64,000 nucleotides of DNA from contig LATX02000089.1 of the NCBI GenBank assembly GCA_001466705.2, forward strand, positions 372,001 through 436,000, read 5' to 3'. Under the pieces are notes generated by a model. The model was not told where the DNA came from. It did not search any database and saw only the letters and a program-made list of their open reading frames with translations. The stretch comes from Moniliophthora roreri. Its lineage: Eukaryota > Basidiomycota > Agaricomycetes > Agaricales > Marasmiaceae. Position numbers and translations under genes: made by a program. Below are positions 33,340 through 45,630 of the stretch, piece by piece (the stretch's first letter is position 1; each line of letters opens with the position of its first letter).

Positions 33340-33800
33340 ATTCCTTGAAAAGGCGCGGGTCACAGAGTACGAGCAAAATCTGCCTGGGAATACCTGCTGA
33401 AAGAGTGGTTCACTGGCCTCCAGAATCAGCCAAGATCGCTGCGCCCCCAATGACACCCCGAAAGTCCCAGAAACGTACCTCGAATGCAGCCGTTCTCTTC
33501 ACTGCACCCTTGAGAACCCGTGTGGCAAAGAATCAGAAAAATGGTCCTATCATTCAATAGAGTAGATAAATTCTTGTAATATCGACTTGAGAAATAATTT
33601 TATATACCTCCATAATAAAAAAGTGGGTAAACGGAGGGGAAGATGGTGGTAAGAAAGAAGACTCTTCAACGCTTGTCAAACTTGAAGCGAGCAGAAGACG
33701 GAACTTGTGTCATGGCCGGCAAGAGCATGCCGACTTGCCAATCACCTCGCCATGCAACAACTTGGGTATACAAATCAGTGGAATCTGGAACCTCTTGACC
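33340..33800. mobile_element. Second, partial copy of the inverted-repeat element
   Basis: Starts at the N at 33339 and matches 32480-32835. Relative to the first copy it holds about 100 extra bases (33436-33535), so the first copy has an internal deletion or this one an insertion. The terminal repeat shows CG to TG/CA changes. Confidence 0.65.
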
Positions 33801-33881
33801 TCTTGACGTCTTCTCTATCTTCCATGCAGCTGAAGGGTAAGGGCCACTGAGGGCTGCTTGCAAGGGGGATGCAGGACCTAA

Positions 33882-34402
33882 GGGCCTGTTCAAATAGAAA
33901 CCATGGTTCCCGTTTCCTGGGCTCCACGAGGCTTATGCAACTTTCTCATCCACATTCACGGGTGCTTCGTCCAGTGCTTGTACAAGCACTTCACAATAAA
34001 TGTCTTTTCGACACCTATAAGTACTCATATATGTTATAGAGTGCTTACACAGAACAGTTCATTAGTGTAAGCACCTCTATGAATGCTCTAGAGGATAAGG
34101 ACAGAAACAATTACCCAGAGCTACATAAAAATGCTTCAGGGATGGACCAATGCATCAAAAAACCACCCCAAACACACAAGATTAGCAGAGTTCTTTGACA
34201 AAAGTTGCACAAATTAGCTGTAAATGTACTGTGCAGAGATCTGTAGGTGTTCTATAAACATAGACGAGTGCCTATAGGCATCAAAAATTGTGAAGCGCTC
34301 TTACAAGCACTGGACGAAGCGCCTGTGAATGCGGATGAGAAAGTTGCATAAGCCTCGCAGAGTCCAGGAAATGGAAACCATGGTTTCTATCTGAACAGGC
34401 CC
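33882..34402. mobile_element. PIF/Harbinger (Tourist-like) MITE with TAA target duplication
   Basis: 521-bp element beginning GGGCCTGTTCAAATAG and ending in its complement (CTATCTGAACAGGCCC). Inverted similarity runs inward for about 170 bp. TAA at 33879-33881 and TAA at 34403-34405 flank it. GGGCCTGTT termini with a 3-bp TAA/TTA duplication are the hallmark of Tourist-like Harbinger elements. No transposase gene is inside. Several arm mismatches are CG versus TG/CA. Confidence 0.85.
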
Positions 34403-34414
34403 TAAATTTCTGGT

Positions 34415-34745
34415 CCAAGGTGGGGGGTCTGAACTTTATTAAAAAATTGTTGGACCTCACCTAAATCATGCTCCTGATGGGCTTTTTTTGGGCTTTGGGA
34501 CCTTCCAAAATTGACATATTTACTTCATTACTTGAGTCTCACCTATAGTTCCAAGAGTTTCAGGACAACAGGAAGAAGGTGAGCAACATTGATAATGATG
34601 AGCCTGGAAAATGACTTACCTTTTTTGGATATGTCTGTGGGGATAACATACCCAATTTGGCAGGAGGGGGGGTGGTACTACTCCTACTCAGCCTTAAAAA
34701 TTTTTTTAATGTTGTGTACTTATTAAGTTTTTAGACCCCCCCTTG
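34415..34745. mobile_element. Candidate inverted-repeat element with G-run termini
   Basis: Left end CCAAGGTGGGGGGTCT and right end AGACCCCCCCTTGG are inverted copies, with looser inverted similarity further in (TTATTAAAAAATT). No clear target duplication seen. Confidence 0.45.
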
Positions 34746-34811
34746 GCTGCCTGACAGTGACACTTCAATACATGCAATATGTCTTCCAGAAGATTGCTTT
34801 TGAGAAGTACT

Positions 34812-35076
34812 GTAGCATTTCATTCATTTTGGATGGCTATGTGACCTGTAACCTCATCATCCAGAAGTGACCTCTCAGACGGAGGGCTGGCAGTCTGTGA
34901 CCACCAGAAATTTTTCAGATATTGGTGCCCAGAACTGCCAAACTTGGACGATTTTGGGTCCATTAGCGCCTGTGACTTGCTGTGAGCATTTGGATAGACC
35001 CTTGGACAACCAGCTCAAAAATTTCGGAAATTTCGGGGCTTGTGACACGTGACATCCAAAATGAATGAAATGCTAC
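34812..35076. mobile_element. 265-bp MITE with 24-bp perfect TIRs and ACT duplication
   Basis: Arms beginning GTAGCATTTCATTCATTT at 34812-34835 are exactly repeated in reverse at 35053-35076. ACT flanks both sides (34809-34811, 35077-35079). No coding content. The superfamily is not assigned. Confidence 0.75.
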
Positions 35077-35079
35077 ACT

Positions 35080-37582
35080 GCCAATGTGTCCTGACCTCCT
35101 CACGAGGTCATAGGGCTGATGTCATGCAATCTCCCCCGCTCGCCAATGCTTGACCTCAGAAGATGTCGAAAAATCGATTCGTTGACCTCCTACGAGACCC
35201 CGGGTTCGATCAGGATTCCGCACGGGTAGCAACGCCATCACGGCTTGCATTACGGCTCACCTTTTTACGGTTCCTGTTCCGTGCCGCCGATCCTTTTGCT
35301 TTTGAATCATTCCAATTTCTAAGTGCGGCAAACACATATATCATTAATGAATCTAGACTAGTACAGAGTACAACATGGTGGGTCTAAGCTACCATAAGTC
35401 CCCTCGAATTTAGAGACTCTGTATATATGACGACAATTACCTGCAGCAATACTATGTTAGTAAGTTGCCCTTTGTAAGTGAACAGTTCAAGACCTACTTG
35501 CTTTGCAACACTTCTAGCTTGAAGTTGCGGCAGAGATCTGCTCATGTAAGTTAGTGACAATGAGATGAGATGGGATGTATTGACTTACCATGAACAGAAT
35601 CCAGGAACTTAGAGGAAAAATTGCTGAAGTTCAAAAGTCAGAGAAGGAGAATGTGGGATTAGAGAGCAAGAATGTCTTAAAGTCAATCCTCTTTTATGCC
35701 ACGTCAAAAAATCAAACACTGGCAAATATCGGTAAGGGAGGTTGAAGCGGAAGGCTTACATGCCGTTGGAGGCTATTGGCTGGGGCCGCCGCTTATATTC
35801 TGAGGCGCGCTCGGTTTTGCAGTCATGCCATGCGACTTCTCGTGCCCAGGGTTCCAGACCTCTGACGAGCTCAAATCGAGGTCCTCCGAGGTCCCAGCAC
35901 GATGTCCCTCAACCTCTCGCTATGAGGTCAAACCGACATCTGACCACTTTGGTGGTGTAGTGTTCAGTGCTCCTTTCTTTAGGCGACTAGCCGAATTATC
36001 CCGAGAAAGCGGTCGCTGGCGATGAGTCTGCATCCTTCCATGCGCCTGTCTGTTGCTCAGACGTCGAGAAAATGCATAGCTTGGCTATTTGCATGTGCGA
36101 GAAGTGAGCCGTAACACTTAGAGTTGAGAGAGGCGTCTTCTTTGTGACTGTCTCCCCGAGAGGCTTGAACAAGAGTTCACATTCAGCGGGTTTCTAGAGT
36201 GAAATTAGACAGCGCAGGGTCAGAGAGACATTGTGCTTACTTGAGGGATCCATCGCACCCCGTCTTTGTCCCTATCTCTCTCTTACTTCAGCCCTAGATA
36301 CGATTTTCGACTATAAGCTCCAACATTGAACGTTGGTGTCTTCAAAGCTGCTGCCAGTGAAGTATCCGATATCGAGCTGGATTTCTGGCCCTATAGGTTT
36401 CGGGAGCTTCAGGATGATTCTTTGGCGTCATCCTCCGTCGGTCTCTATGGAGAGTCAGGCTTTTGTGAAGGGCACTTGCAAGTCAATGATCGAGTTTTAA
36501 AAACGAAGTGATGAAGAGCGCATCGTTCGACTCCAACATTCCCTCATCCATCCTCCGAAACTATTCACAACCCAAATCGACACTTGAGGCTTGAAGTATG
36601 GTCCGTTGTGTGTGAAGGATGCCGGATGGTGACAGTTCGGATAAGAGAGGCGCGCGTGATTTCTTTCTCGCTCTGACAACCATCTCCCAGATTCAGTTCG
36701 GACGTACTTTTGGATGATCGACCTCAATGATAATCGTAGTACGTTTCTACGTTCGTTTATGTTATTTATCTGCTAACGCGTAGTACGACTGGCAACAGGC
36801 CTCAAGGAGACAGGTTGAAGGCAAGCCTCAGTTCGGAGGGCTGGCTGCTTTTGATGTCAGGTGAGGACCGTATAGTTGCAATTCAGGCATTAATAGACAT
36901 TGTATCCAGCGAAATTTATCGCCAGCCTTTCTTAGATCCCTTCATCAGTCTTTGGATCTGAGCGGCCATAGAAAATGACTTTAGCCGACCCAGCCATAGT
37001 GACTTCGGGCAGATACATAATGGGACCAAGTTGAACCTTTCTACTACGATTCTTACTGTCGGCGCTGACGGGTACAGTAGGATTCTAAATCACGGTAAAG
37101 ACAGGGATTCGATGCCGGGATGTCCTGAATGGTATGTTTTTCTGGGTCCATATACTCTTATATTGATCCAGACTGTCTCTCCTTACCTTGTAGATTTTCC
37201 ATCTTGCTTCCTCGTATGCCCTCAGCTACAGCGGCGCTCACCAGTGAAGCTCTCCCGACCCCATCCTCCTCGTTCCCTGATTACGTAACTTCCGACTGAC
37301 AAATTGAGCGAAGAGCCAAGGTTCTTTGAGGAACCATTTCGAATGACAGGAAGATTCCTGTATGGCTTCCCGGGAATGTATCGTCGAGAGTGCGTAGGTT
37401 GCCTTCATGTTCCATTGAGGCTAGACTAATAAATCGCTCTTTCCTCAGGTTATTGCAGAGGGTAGATTTGTTTGATGATATCAATATAATATACATAATG
37501 GCGTTCCCTCCGTGATAGTTGTGTGGCAGATACATCAAGTTATACAGAAATATTGGAAGATCAGCATGATTGTGCCTAAGGA
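35080..37582. other. Gene-free stretch between MITEs and the membrane protein gene
   Basis: Only short open stretches without family signals. A 51-codon Glu/Lys-rich stretch at 35590-35745 could be a decayed coiled-coil exon. Part of a 40-bp repeat is at 37259-37298. Confidence 0.4.
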
Positions 37583-39155
37583 TCAAACCGCGATATCCTG
37601 GGCCTCCTTTCTGTTGATCACTTGCTCTTCACTTCCTCCAGTTTCCGCCGGCTCCATACTGACTGGATACACCTGTGCCCGAGATCTTGTCGTAACCTCC
37701 CTAGGCGACTCTTGGCTGGTAAAACGAAAGTCCGAGATCATGTCCTGAAGACTTTCGACGTTTTTGCCCAGTCTTGCGCGGATGATTATCAGTGTTGGTG
37801 CTATACCCTGCAAGTCATATTAGGATGATGACGATTACATTTCAAAAAGAGATTCCTTACCGCACTCAGAACAGTGAGCGGGAAAAAGTCGAAAGGCAGT
37901 ATGCTGGGAGTTGAGGTGTTTGTCACTATCAACGCTACGACGGTGAAAAACGGATAAATCATTCCGGATTCAAGTCTGTCAAGCCGGGGCGATCAAGGTC
38001 AAGTGCTCGCTCTAGACGACCGCTCTACTCACATAATCTTGGAAACCGCCTGAACAAATGTATCGCTGCTGAAGGTTCCATGCGCGCGGACCTGCCGACG
38101 AATCCACCAAATGCGCCCAGCTATCAATAGGTGTATAAACATAAGAACGGGCGATCAAGTGAGCAACGGACCCGTGAGTAGCGTGAGCATGCCGTTAACA
38201 ATAGCACTGCAGATGTTGTATACACCATTGGTAACTTGACTGACACGGAAGGCTGCGTAATTCGACTCAGTGGTGCCAATTATGAGCGTTATTGCACAAA
38301 CAATCCCAAGGGCTTGAATCATCAATCGTATCAGAGTGAAAAAAAGATGAGTTGATAATGCATACCATTAGTGATGAACGATGCGGCTATTAGGGGTAAA
38401 ACGACTCGTTTTCTGAAGCTCCAAATTGCATAGCATCGATGAATCTACAGGGTATCATAGGTCAGTACTGGACTCGCTGGATGGAAACCGAACATGACGC
38501 GAACGAGCATGCATTCCGCCGTGACGCTAGATTATGACCGAGTCAAGGACTTGAATCAGCTTCAAAAGGTATCCAATACGAGAGGTAATCCATACTTGAC
38601 AAGGACGGATATCAACTGTTCAATAGCGCTGCAAATATACAAGTGTCAGTGACGGAGCGACATGATTAGATATCTGCCTTACTGGGTCGCGATGTTCTCA
38701 ATATCGAACATCAGAAAGTCCACAAGGGGCTTGTAATTCCCGGTCTTCGCGGCAGTGAAGAAGATGAGATTTGGATGGACCGTGGCAATCGTATAGTCCA
38801 CAACGAAAACAGTGCAGAAAATAAAGAGAATTGCGGTTAGCGAAAGGTACAGATTGCCGTTGAGCCGTTCGCCAGTGTGGTCTTGGTGGCTACGTAACAT
38901 GTAGATGCAAGTCCCGAAGAGGAGAACGTAAAATCCTGTTGAAAAAAAAGGTGAGCTTGAGTACCTTGTTGGCGTCCATTTTAACACACCGTATACAAAA
39001 TACATGACCTGAGGCGTCAATATGTTCATCAATCGAGCCAAAAGAAAGCTAGTGCGAATAGCGAGACGCACCGACAATGTGGCTATAGGAAAGACGATGA
39101 CTTGAGTCACGGAGACGACATAGTATAAAAGAATGGCGGGATGTGTACTTCTCAT
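37583..39155 (-). CDS. Seven-helix membrane protein of an Agaricomycete family, complete, nine exons
   Basis: Hydrophobic protein of about 330 residues with roughly seven predicted helices and a hydrophilic C-terminal tail; function unknown. Spliced from ATG 39155 through exons ending at 39072, 38990, 38683, 38596, 38499 and 38366, then three more. The checked joins keep frame, and one donor is the unusual GTCATG. Recognisable stretches are TLSVMYFVYGFYVLLFGTCIYML, crossing two introns, then IHRCYAIWSFRKRVVLP, AGRIWWIRRQVR, ILESGMIYPFF and GIAPTLIIIRARLG. These are the conserved landmarks of a large Agaricomycete family with no assigned role. A decayed relative sits at 45.1-45.6 kb and another last exon at 63.8 kb. 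The tail is Ser/Glu-rich. Confidence 0.8.
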
Positions 39156-39710
39156 CAACTTTATACTGCCATTGTCCCTGCTGTCGTGCTGTGCTGTAAT
39201 GGACCCTATCTAATTGAGGAACAGAACTGTCATGGATTCCGCTGTTGCTGAAAAATATGCATCAACGAGTGGTGCTAGTGAGTGATGGCCAGCGCCCATG
39301 AAACAGTGAAAGTGTTTTTTTTATAAATCTCTATGCGTTAAAGGTCTATTTCAGATGTTCGACCGATAAGCAATCCGGAACGTACCACCAAGGAGCGTAG
39401 ACGTCGAGTCATCGATATATCTCGGGGAGGTTCTTCCTCGACGATTCCCGATGCTGGGATCATGCAGCCAGGCAACTGTGTGTGGAATATCAAGGGACAT
39501 CCATCACTTTTGGCTAACAAGTGATCCATGCTCCAGCCTCCGAACGTACATCTCGGGAAAATAATGAAAAGCCGCAACCCACGGGCCACCGATATAAATA
39601 TAACACTGACTTCGACCTTGAGATTCCAGGATGTTTACCGTTGATGAAGATCATCAGATGATTGATGAAGCAGGAGTAAGAGCGGGTCGTATACCGCCAA
39701 CACTCTATGA

Positions 39711-40018
39711 TCTCGGATCCGGATGTCAGACATGATATTATGAAGCTCAGTACGAGGATGTGACCGTTACCAACTTAGCGCGCAGACCTAAGCGACATTT
39801 TTTCTGCTCCTTGATCCCGTCGTGTCCCCTCCCTTCTAAGGCCACCAGAACCCTCCCTAGGACTTATTTCTGCATTCCAGGCCTGAATCCAGGGGCTTGG
39901 AAAATCCAAGCTTCCAAAAGTTGCTTTTTTGCTCAGGGTCCGCTCACGTAACAGAAATCCCCAGAATCGTACGGTGATGAGCTCGTCACGGTATCATGTC
40001 TGATATCCGGATCCGAGA
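39711..40018. mobile_element. 308-bp MITE candidate with 27-bp TIRs
   Basis: Left arm TCTCGGATCCGGATGTCAGA... at 39711-39737 and the inverted right arm at 39992-40018 match at 26 of 27 positions. No coding content and no clear target duplication. Confidence 0.65.
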
Positions 40019-42978
40019 ATATATGTGGTTCGTGGTGTAGTGATGTGGCTTCATATTTGCTGAGTACGATGGCTAGGAAGACGTTTCAGTATAGAGGCGA
40101 GGACTGTCAAAAACAACTGTACCCCAAGTGCATCCGGACATAGACTGCATCAACCTCCGGGCATGACGACGCGAGATAGCTCCTGAGGTATTGTCACTTG
40201 GTCAATACTCCATCTGCAAATTGAATAGTGAAGATGAAATCCATACAGAACATGATTCCCGTCTAAGTTCAATTTTCCTGAGGGTAGTTGAATGTCAGGG
40301 TGAGAAATTATCAGACGCGGCGAAATGCTGCTCTTCTCCGGACCACCACCATCCACATCGCAGGCCACGGGCTTTCACCCAATGGCGCACCGTAGATCAA
40401 CTTTTGCGTTGAATAGGTATTCCTGAAGTTTTTGGTGGGCAAATAGATGCAGAACAGAGCGGTGCGTACTTGTCTTTTTTGTCCCGATGACTCAATTATT
40501 GACCTGGAGGCTTTCACAGCTCATTTGACTATCTCTCGCCAAAAGAATACCAGTGAACCTCAGAAAGTCTTAGAATTGGGATTCTCAGGCCGATAAATCA
40601 CTCGCGACTGTGTTGAGGATGCCATGAGTCAGGCAGGGGATCAAGCAATTCGTTGAGGGATCCTGCAGGGTATTGCTGGAGAGCAGACAGAAAATGGCAG
40701 GATACGGTCCATCGAAGTGCGTTCAAGGCTTCTCTTTCCATCCAACACCGCCTAATTCTACTTTTCAGGAATTCAACTATACTGTATAACCCGGAACACG
40801 CACTTCAGAAGAAGCCAATTACCCCAATCTTGTCAAAGGTGCCCTGCGAAGTTATGAAGACTATGCTACCGCTCCCTGGCTGAGGATTTGTGGTCGTACC
40901 AAGCCGTATCCAGTTTCACTGGTATGTCTTTTTGCTCGTGTATCTCTTGGAATGGGAGTTTACCATTCGTTCGATAAGCTTCCGGCTGTAACTTCTACGC
41001 TCGGATATCACAGCTTCCTCCCCCGAAGACCGGACGGCTGTTGGCACGCTTATCACCATGAGCTTCACGAAGCAATGAACATGCCGAGCCTGGCTATCAG
41101 TACTTGAGGCGAAGATCGCTTGTTTGGAGAGTACTTCGGAAGTTGTGATGATCTTTTGAGGAATACACCTGGGATCTGGGCTCGCCAGAGTCATAAGGGT
41201 AGGCAGAACGGATCCATGTTTCGCGACTGAACGCTGATTTCCTTTCAGACTTTCTTCTGATGAATGGGTTAGTCTGGTTTCCAGCGTAGCTGTTGGGAAA
41301 CCATGTACTGCCTCAGGAGCTCACGATGTGCCGACACGGGCGGTTGTCAGAAGGTCTTTCTGGGTCTATCAATCGTCATTGGGTCGGTTCTGACAGTCCT
41401 TCCTTTCCTAGTGCCAGAACCCCGCTTCTCGTATGCTACCCCTAGTAGTGTCGGTCATTAGCACTGTCTACCTAACCCCGTCCTCCTCGTTCCTTGATTA
41501 CGTAACTTCCGACTTTTGAGATGTGTCAAGATTGGGGCTGGAAGCCACCACTCAACCGAACGGGCGAAGGTGAGAGAGTTCTCTTCCTATCATGTGCTCA
41601 GGCCCCTTACATCCTCTCGTAGGAACTACATTTTGCCATCCGATCCCAGACGTTGCGCGGACCTAAGTAGGCATGCGTACAAAGACTTTAATGTGTTATA
41701 CTATGGCTTATGGCTCAAGAAATCAAACGAGACCTTAACCTTCCATACTAGCGGAAAGGCTAGTTCACATTCCCACTCGTCACCCTGTCGACGCGTCCTC
41801 TTGCACCCCAATTCGCTCATTCTTCGCCAGCACCGTATTGAAGTTCTCCTGTACCTAGAACCTGGTTACTTTCTGAGGTGCTAGTTGACTAGTCGTAAAG
41901 AGTGGCCGTCAGTAAGACAAGATGAGGGAACACCTACTTCCTTTGACCGTACTCTCGTTCCTTGTTAGCGTGCAATGCTGACAAGCTGGCACGAATTTTG
42001 GCCCGCTTGTACGTCAAGTTCGTCCTCGCTTGATTTACAGCCAACTTGAAGCCACGACGTAATGGACAGCCATTGACCAAACCCCGCGGTCAAGTTATTG
42101 ACCGGTCAATGACTAGTCAGGCACAGTCAACAGTTACGAGTCATAATGACTCTTCCACGCCTACGGCCGGCTTGATGTAATAGCATTACGTCGGACGTAA
42201 TGGTATGAATCTCGGATATCTTCCTATTTCACGAGTCAAGTAGGGATAGGTTGATAGAAATCTAAATACCATATCACCAGCGTCCGGGGCAGGACGGACC
42301 CTGTGTAACTACCATGGTCCTGATGATCATGACTGATCGTGGTGTTTGGTGTTGAAGTAGCGATTCAGAGTAGACTTACGGGCCCGAAACTATAAGTTCT
42401 GCTTTGTAGTGGTAAGATCCTTATACGCAACGTCGCAGCTTCAATGTATAGCTATACTAAAGTGTCGTCACCCGGACCCAAGTAGCTGAACGGCCGACAT
42501 GTACAATCAATACGAGTAACGAACCCGAGTTTACGTCGTACGACGAGGACATTTTTTCGTGGGAAAGTTTCTAAACGCCCAGGGGCTTTTCGCAGGTTCC
42601 CTCTCACCATCGTTAGCAATCGTCAGCCTGGAGAATGGACCATGCTTCCACCAAACCACTCATCATTGCAACTCCACCGAATCGACTGGGACTTTTAGCC
42701 GTCATCTGATCCTGATCAAGCCCACTTCAGCAAGTACTTAAGCGTTTGAACAATTGTCGAGTAAGCAGTATTCAGTGGGTATACTAATTGATCGGAGGTA
42801 CAAGCTAACAGTCGCTACAACAGCTTTTGAATTCCGTTTTGTCACTATTGAATCCAATAGGCGATGCTGCAGCGGACCGCGAGCGTCGCAGTCGGATCAC
42901 CCTCAGAAAAGTCGACGACGATTCGAAAATTCACATCGCGTGATTTCTCTAGAGGTAATGATTCAGCAGGAGCCTGAA
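40019..42978. other. Gene-free stretch upstream of the first feruloyl esterase
   Basis: No supported gene. It holds the second copy of a 40-bp repeat (41475-41514; 38 of 40 identical to 37259-37298, both containing TTACGTAA) and TGACC/GGTCA-rich sequence near 42080-42130. Confidence 0.45.
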
Positions 42979-42990
42979 TTATAAAATAAG
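42979..42990 (+). promoter_or_regulatory. TATA box of feruloyl esterase gene 1
   Basis: TTATAAAATAAG about 65-75 bp before the ATG. The whole 75-bp leader is conserved in front of gene 2. Confidence 0.65.
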
Positions 42991-43052
42991 TAAGGATCTG
43001 CTATCAAGTCCTCACAGGATCCTTCTCAACTTCCTTTCGATTTTGCGACGCG

Positions 43053-44788
43053 ATGCATCTTCCTCGCTTTGCGATCCCCAGCCTTCTCGCTGGGAGGTAT
43101 ACCTTCGATTTCGAATCCTCATGCGAGTCTTTGGCATCTCAAGTCGCGGAACTCCCCAATACCACGGTCCTGCATACCCAACTTGTCCCCGCTGGAACGA
43201 ACATTCCGTTCCCGCCGGAGGAAGCTCATCCATCTTGCTCGGCCAGAAGCGCGGTCGTCTCGGCAGATATCTGTCGGATTTCGTTGAATGTGACGACCTC
43301 GGTGTCTTCACAGATCCGGATGGAAGCCTGGCTGCCTAGTAATTGGACAGGAAGGTTTTTGAGTACTGGAAACGGTGGATTTGGAGGATGTGAGTTGCAG
43401 TTGTGTTTTTATCTCGAATCCTATTAATTGGAATGACAGGTATCCAATACAGCGACATGGCGTACACGTCTTCTCTTGGATTTGCAACTGTCGGTGCCAA
43501 CAACGGTCATGAGGGAATGAGTGGCGCTCCCTTTTTGAACGCACCTGAAGTACTGGCCGACTTTGCATATCGATCGTATGTCTACAAGAAAGCACGTTCT
43601 AGGGTTGTCGTACTCACAAAGCACCTCGCAGGATCCATACCAACGTCGTTGTCGGCAAGGAAATTACCGAGTTGTTCTATGGCTCTCCTCACACAAAGTC
43701 ATACTATCTTGGTTGCTCAACTGGTGGTCGACAAGGTCTTAAATCTGTCCAGGATTTCCCAGAAGATTTCGATGGCGTCGTTGCCGGTGCGCCGGCGGTC
43801 GACCAAATCGGGCTGCTTGCATGGATGGCTCACTTTTACAATATCACTGGGACCCCAGATTCGCCGACGTTCATTCCCGTGCCGACTTGGCTTACTACAA
43901 TTCACCAGAACATCCTAGACCAGTGCGATAACATCGATGGTGTCAAGGACGGTGTCATCGAGGACCCCAATCTCTGTGATTACGATCCAAGTGAGCTGTT
44001 GTGCGCTGATGACAGTACCAGCGGATGTCTCAGTGAGGCTCAAGTCGAGACGGTTAGGAAGGTCTTTTCGCCGTTCACAGACCCGGAGGGAAATTTCATC
44101 TTTTCTCGAGCCGTACCAGGCGGCGAGAGCCTTGGTGTCGCTATGTACAACGGGAGCCCGTTCACCCTCCCCTTGGTGAGTAATCTACGAACCCGTCTTA
44201 CCTGCGTTGAGTTCCTGAATGAAACCGATTTAGGAGTGGTTCCGCTACGTCGTGTTCAGCGACCCCTCATTCGATGTAGCTACGCTCACTTTCGAGGACT
44301 ATGGGCGCGCCATTGCACAGAACCCTTTCGACATCGCCACCACTAAAGGCGATCTCTCCGCCTTCCAGTACCGTAATGGCAAACTCCTCATTTACCACGG
44401 TTCAATTGACGGCATCATCCCGCCAGGCAATTCCGAGCAATACTACGAGGATGTCTCGAGCACGATGAACCTCTCTTCTTCATCTCTCGACTCGTTCTAC
44501 CGCCTCTTCAGAATCAGTGGAATGAGTCACTGCGCTGGAGGCGAAGGTGCATGGGAAATTGGACAGGGTGCAGGAATGAGCCTGAATCCCGATGCAAATG
44601 TGGTGATGGCGATGGTAAGGTGGGTCGAGGAGGGTGTTGCACCGGACACAATTCTGGGAACCAAGTTTGTCAATGATAGTGCGTCGGCTGGGGTGGCGTT
44701 CAGCAGGAACCACTGTCGATACCCATTGAGGAATACGTATGATGGGACTGGGGACAGTACGAAGCCGGAGAGCTGGTCTTGTCAATGA
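43053..44788 (+). CDS. Feruloyl esterase/tannase family protein 1, complete, 523 aa
   Basis: Hydrolyses ester bonds between phenolic acids and sugars; family members are secreted. Exons 43053-43389, 43440-43575, 43632-44175 and 44234-44788 join in frame through GT..AG introns. The catalytic Ser187 lies in GCSTGGRQG, Asp398 in GSIDGIIPP and His438 in MSHCAGG. The Cys next to Ser and the Cys next to His form the family's CS-HC disulfide pair. Substrate-side landmarks FLSTGNGGFGGC and TVGANNGHEGMSG are present. The N-terminus (MHLPRFAIPSLLAGRYTFD) is a poor signal peptide with a short hydrophobic core, so either secretion is weak or the true start or an extra intron is missed. Gene 2 at 48894 is a tandem duplicate with the same four-exon layout. 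Confidence 0.9.
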
Positions 44789-45076
44789 TAGGTGATGGAT
44801 AACCGAGCAGGAGTAGGGACATTGGTTACTTGACTGCGTGTTAGAATAGGGAGGAACGGACTGAACATTCATTTCTCTCGTACATTATTTCTCTCTTGTG
44901 ATTGCACCTAGCAAGGAGCTCCATACTCAATGGAATTGCAGTGTTAGTCCAAATTGTACTGAGTGCATGACCGATTCATGTTACCCAGCCTACCCACCGT
45001 TGCAGACTCTCGAGGTTTCCCCAAGTTTTGCGCAAACCAATGATCAAAGTGGGAATAGTTCCCTGGTACAAGCATT
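44789..45076. other. 3' flank of feruloyl esterase gene 1
   Basis: Similar to the 3' flank of gene 2 for about 150 bp, then diverging; no gene. Confidence 0.5.
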
Positions 45077-45630
45077 TTAATGGTGGCATAACGACCCGTA
45101 CAGCATTCGAGGGAACAAGCGGGTAAAAGTCCGGTGGAATTGAGCCCACTGCCCAGCGTTATTTGTAACAGTTAGATCTGCAATGGCAAAAATTGGGTTC
45201 AGTATCCCAGATTCTTGACTGATGGAAGAAGAAATGAACAGTTCGACGCTCCAACTTCTGAACACCGTCCAGAAGAGAATACCGGTGGTACGAACACCAT
45301 GCGTACAAACCTGTCGGCGGTCCCTACCAAACACACCGAGCTAACGCACCGTAAGCAAAGTACATGACCTATTTACCCAAGAGTCGGTAAAGCGGGGAGA
45401 TAACCAAGAGTGAATTGCGTGGACATGAGACCTACCGATAAAGAAGCAAACGGGAAAGAGATGACTTGATTGACAGAAAACTGTCTCAGCAAGCTCTCCA
45501 GGATATAGGGGACGACAATGCGTGTCTGAGAGGGGGAAATAGACGAGATGCGACTGGTCACTTGTACTTCCTTCTCATCAACTTGATAGCATTCATTGAG
45601 ATGCGCAACACCAGTGATTGGTCTCATTCA
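45077..45630 (-). pseudogene. Decayed seven-helix membrane protein gene
   Basis: Minus-strand relative of the gene at 37583-39155. Spliced conceptually it reads VISFPFASLS-VMYFAYG-ILFWTVF, aligning with VIVFPIATLSVMYFVYGFYVLLFGT and keeping the same intron positions. The next exon has no intact continuation (GVRTTGILFWTVFRSW then loss of similarity), and no later exons were found. Treated as a pseudogene. Confidence 0.55.

Noticed and set aside
35160..35240. GGTTCGATC near 35208, resembling a tRNA T loop
   Set aside because: The flanking bases do not pair as a T stem, and no acceptor, D or anticodon arm fits around it.
35590..35745. 51-codon Glu/Lys-rich open frame
   Set aside because: Plausible coiled-coil composition but no start context, partner exons or family; left as a remark only.
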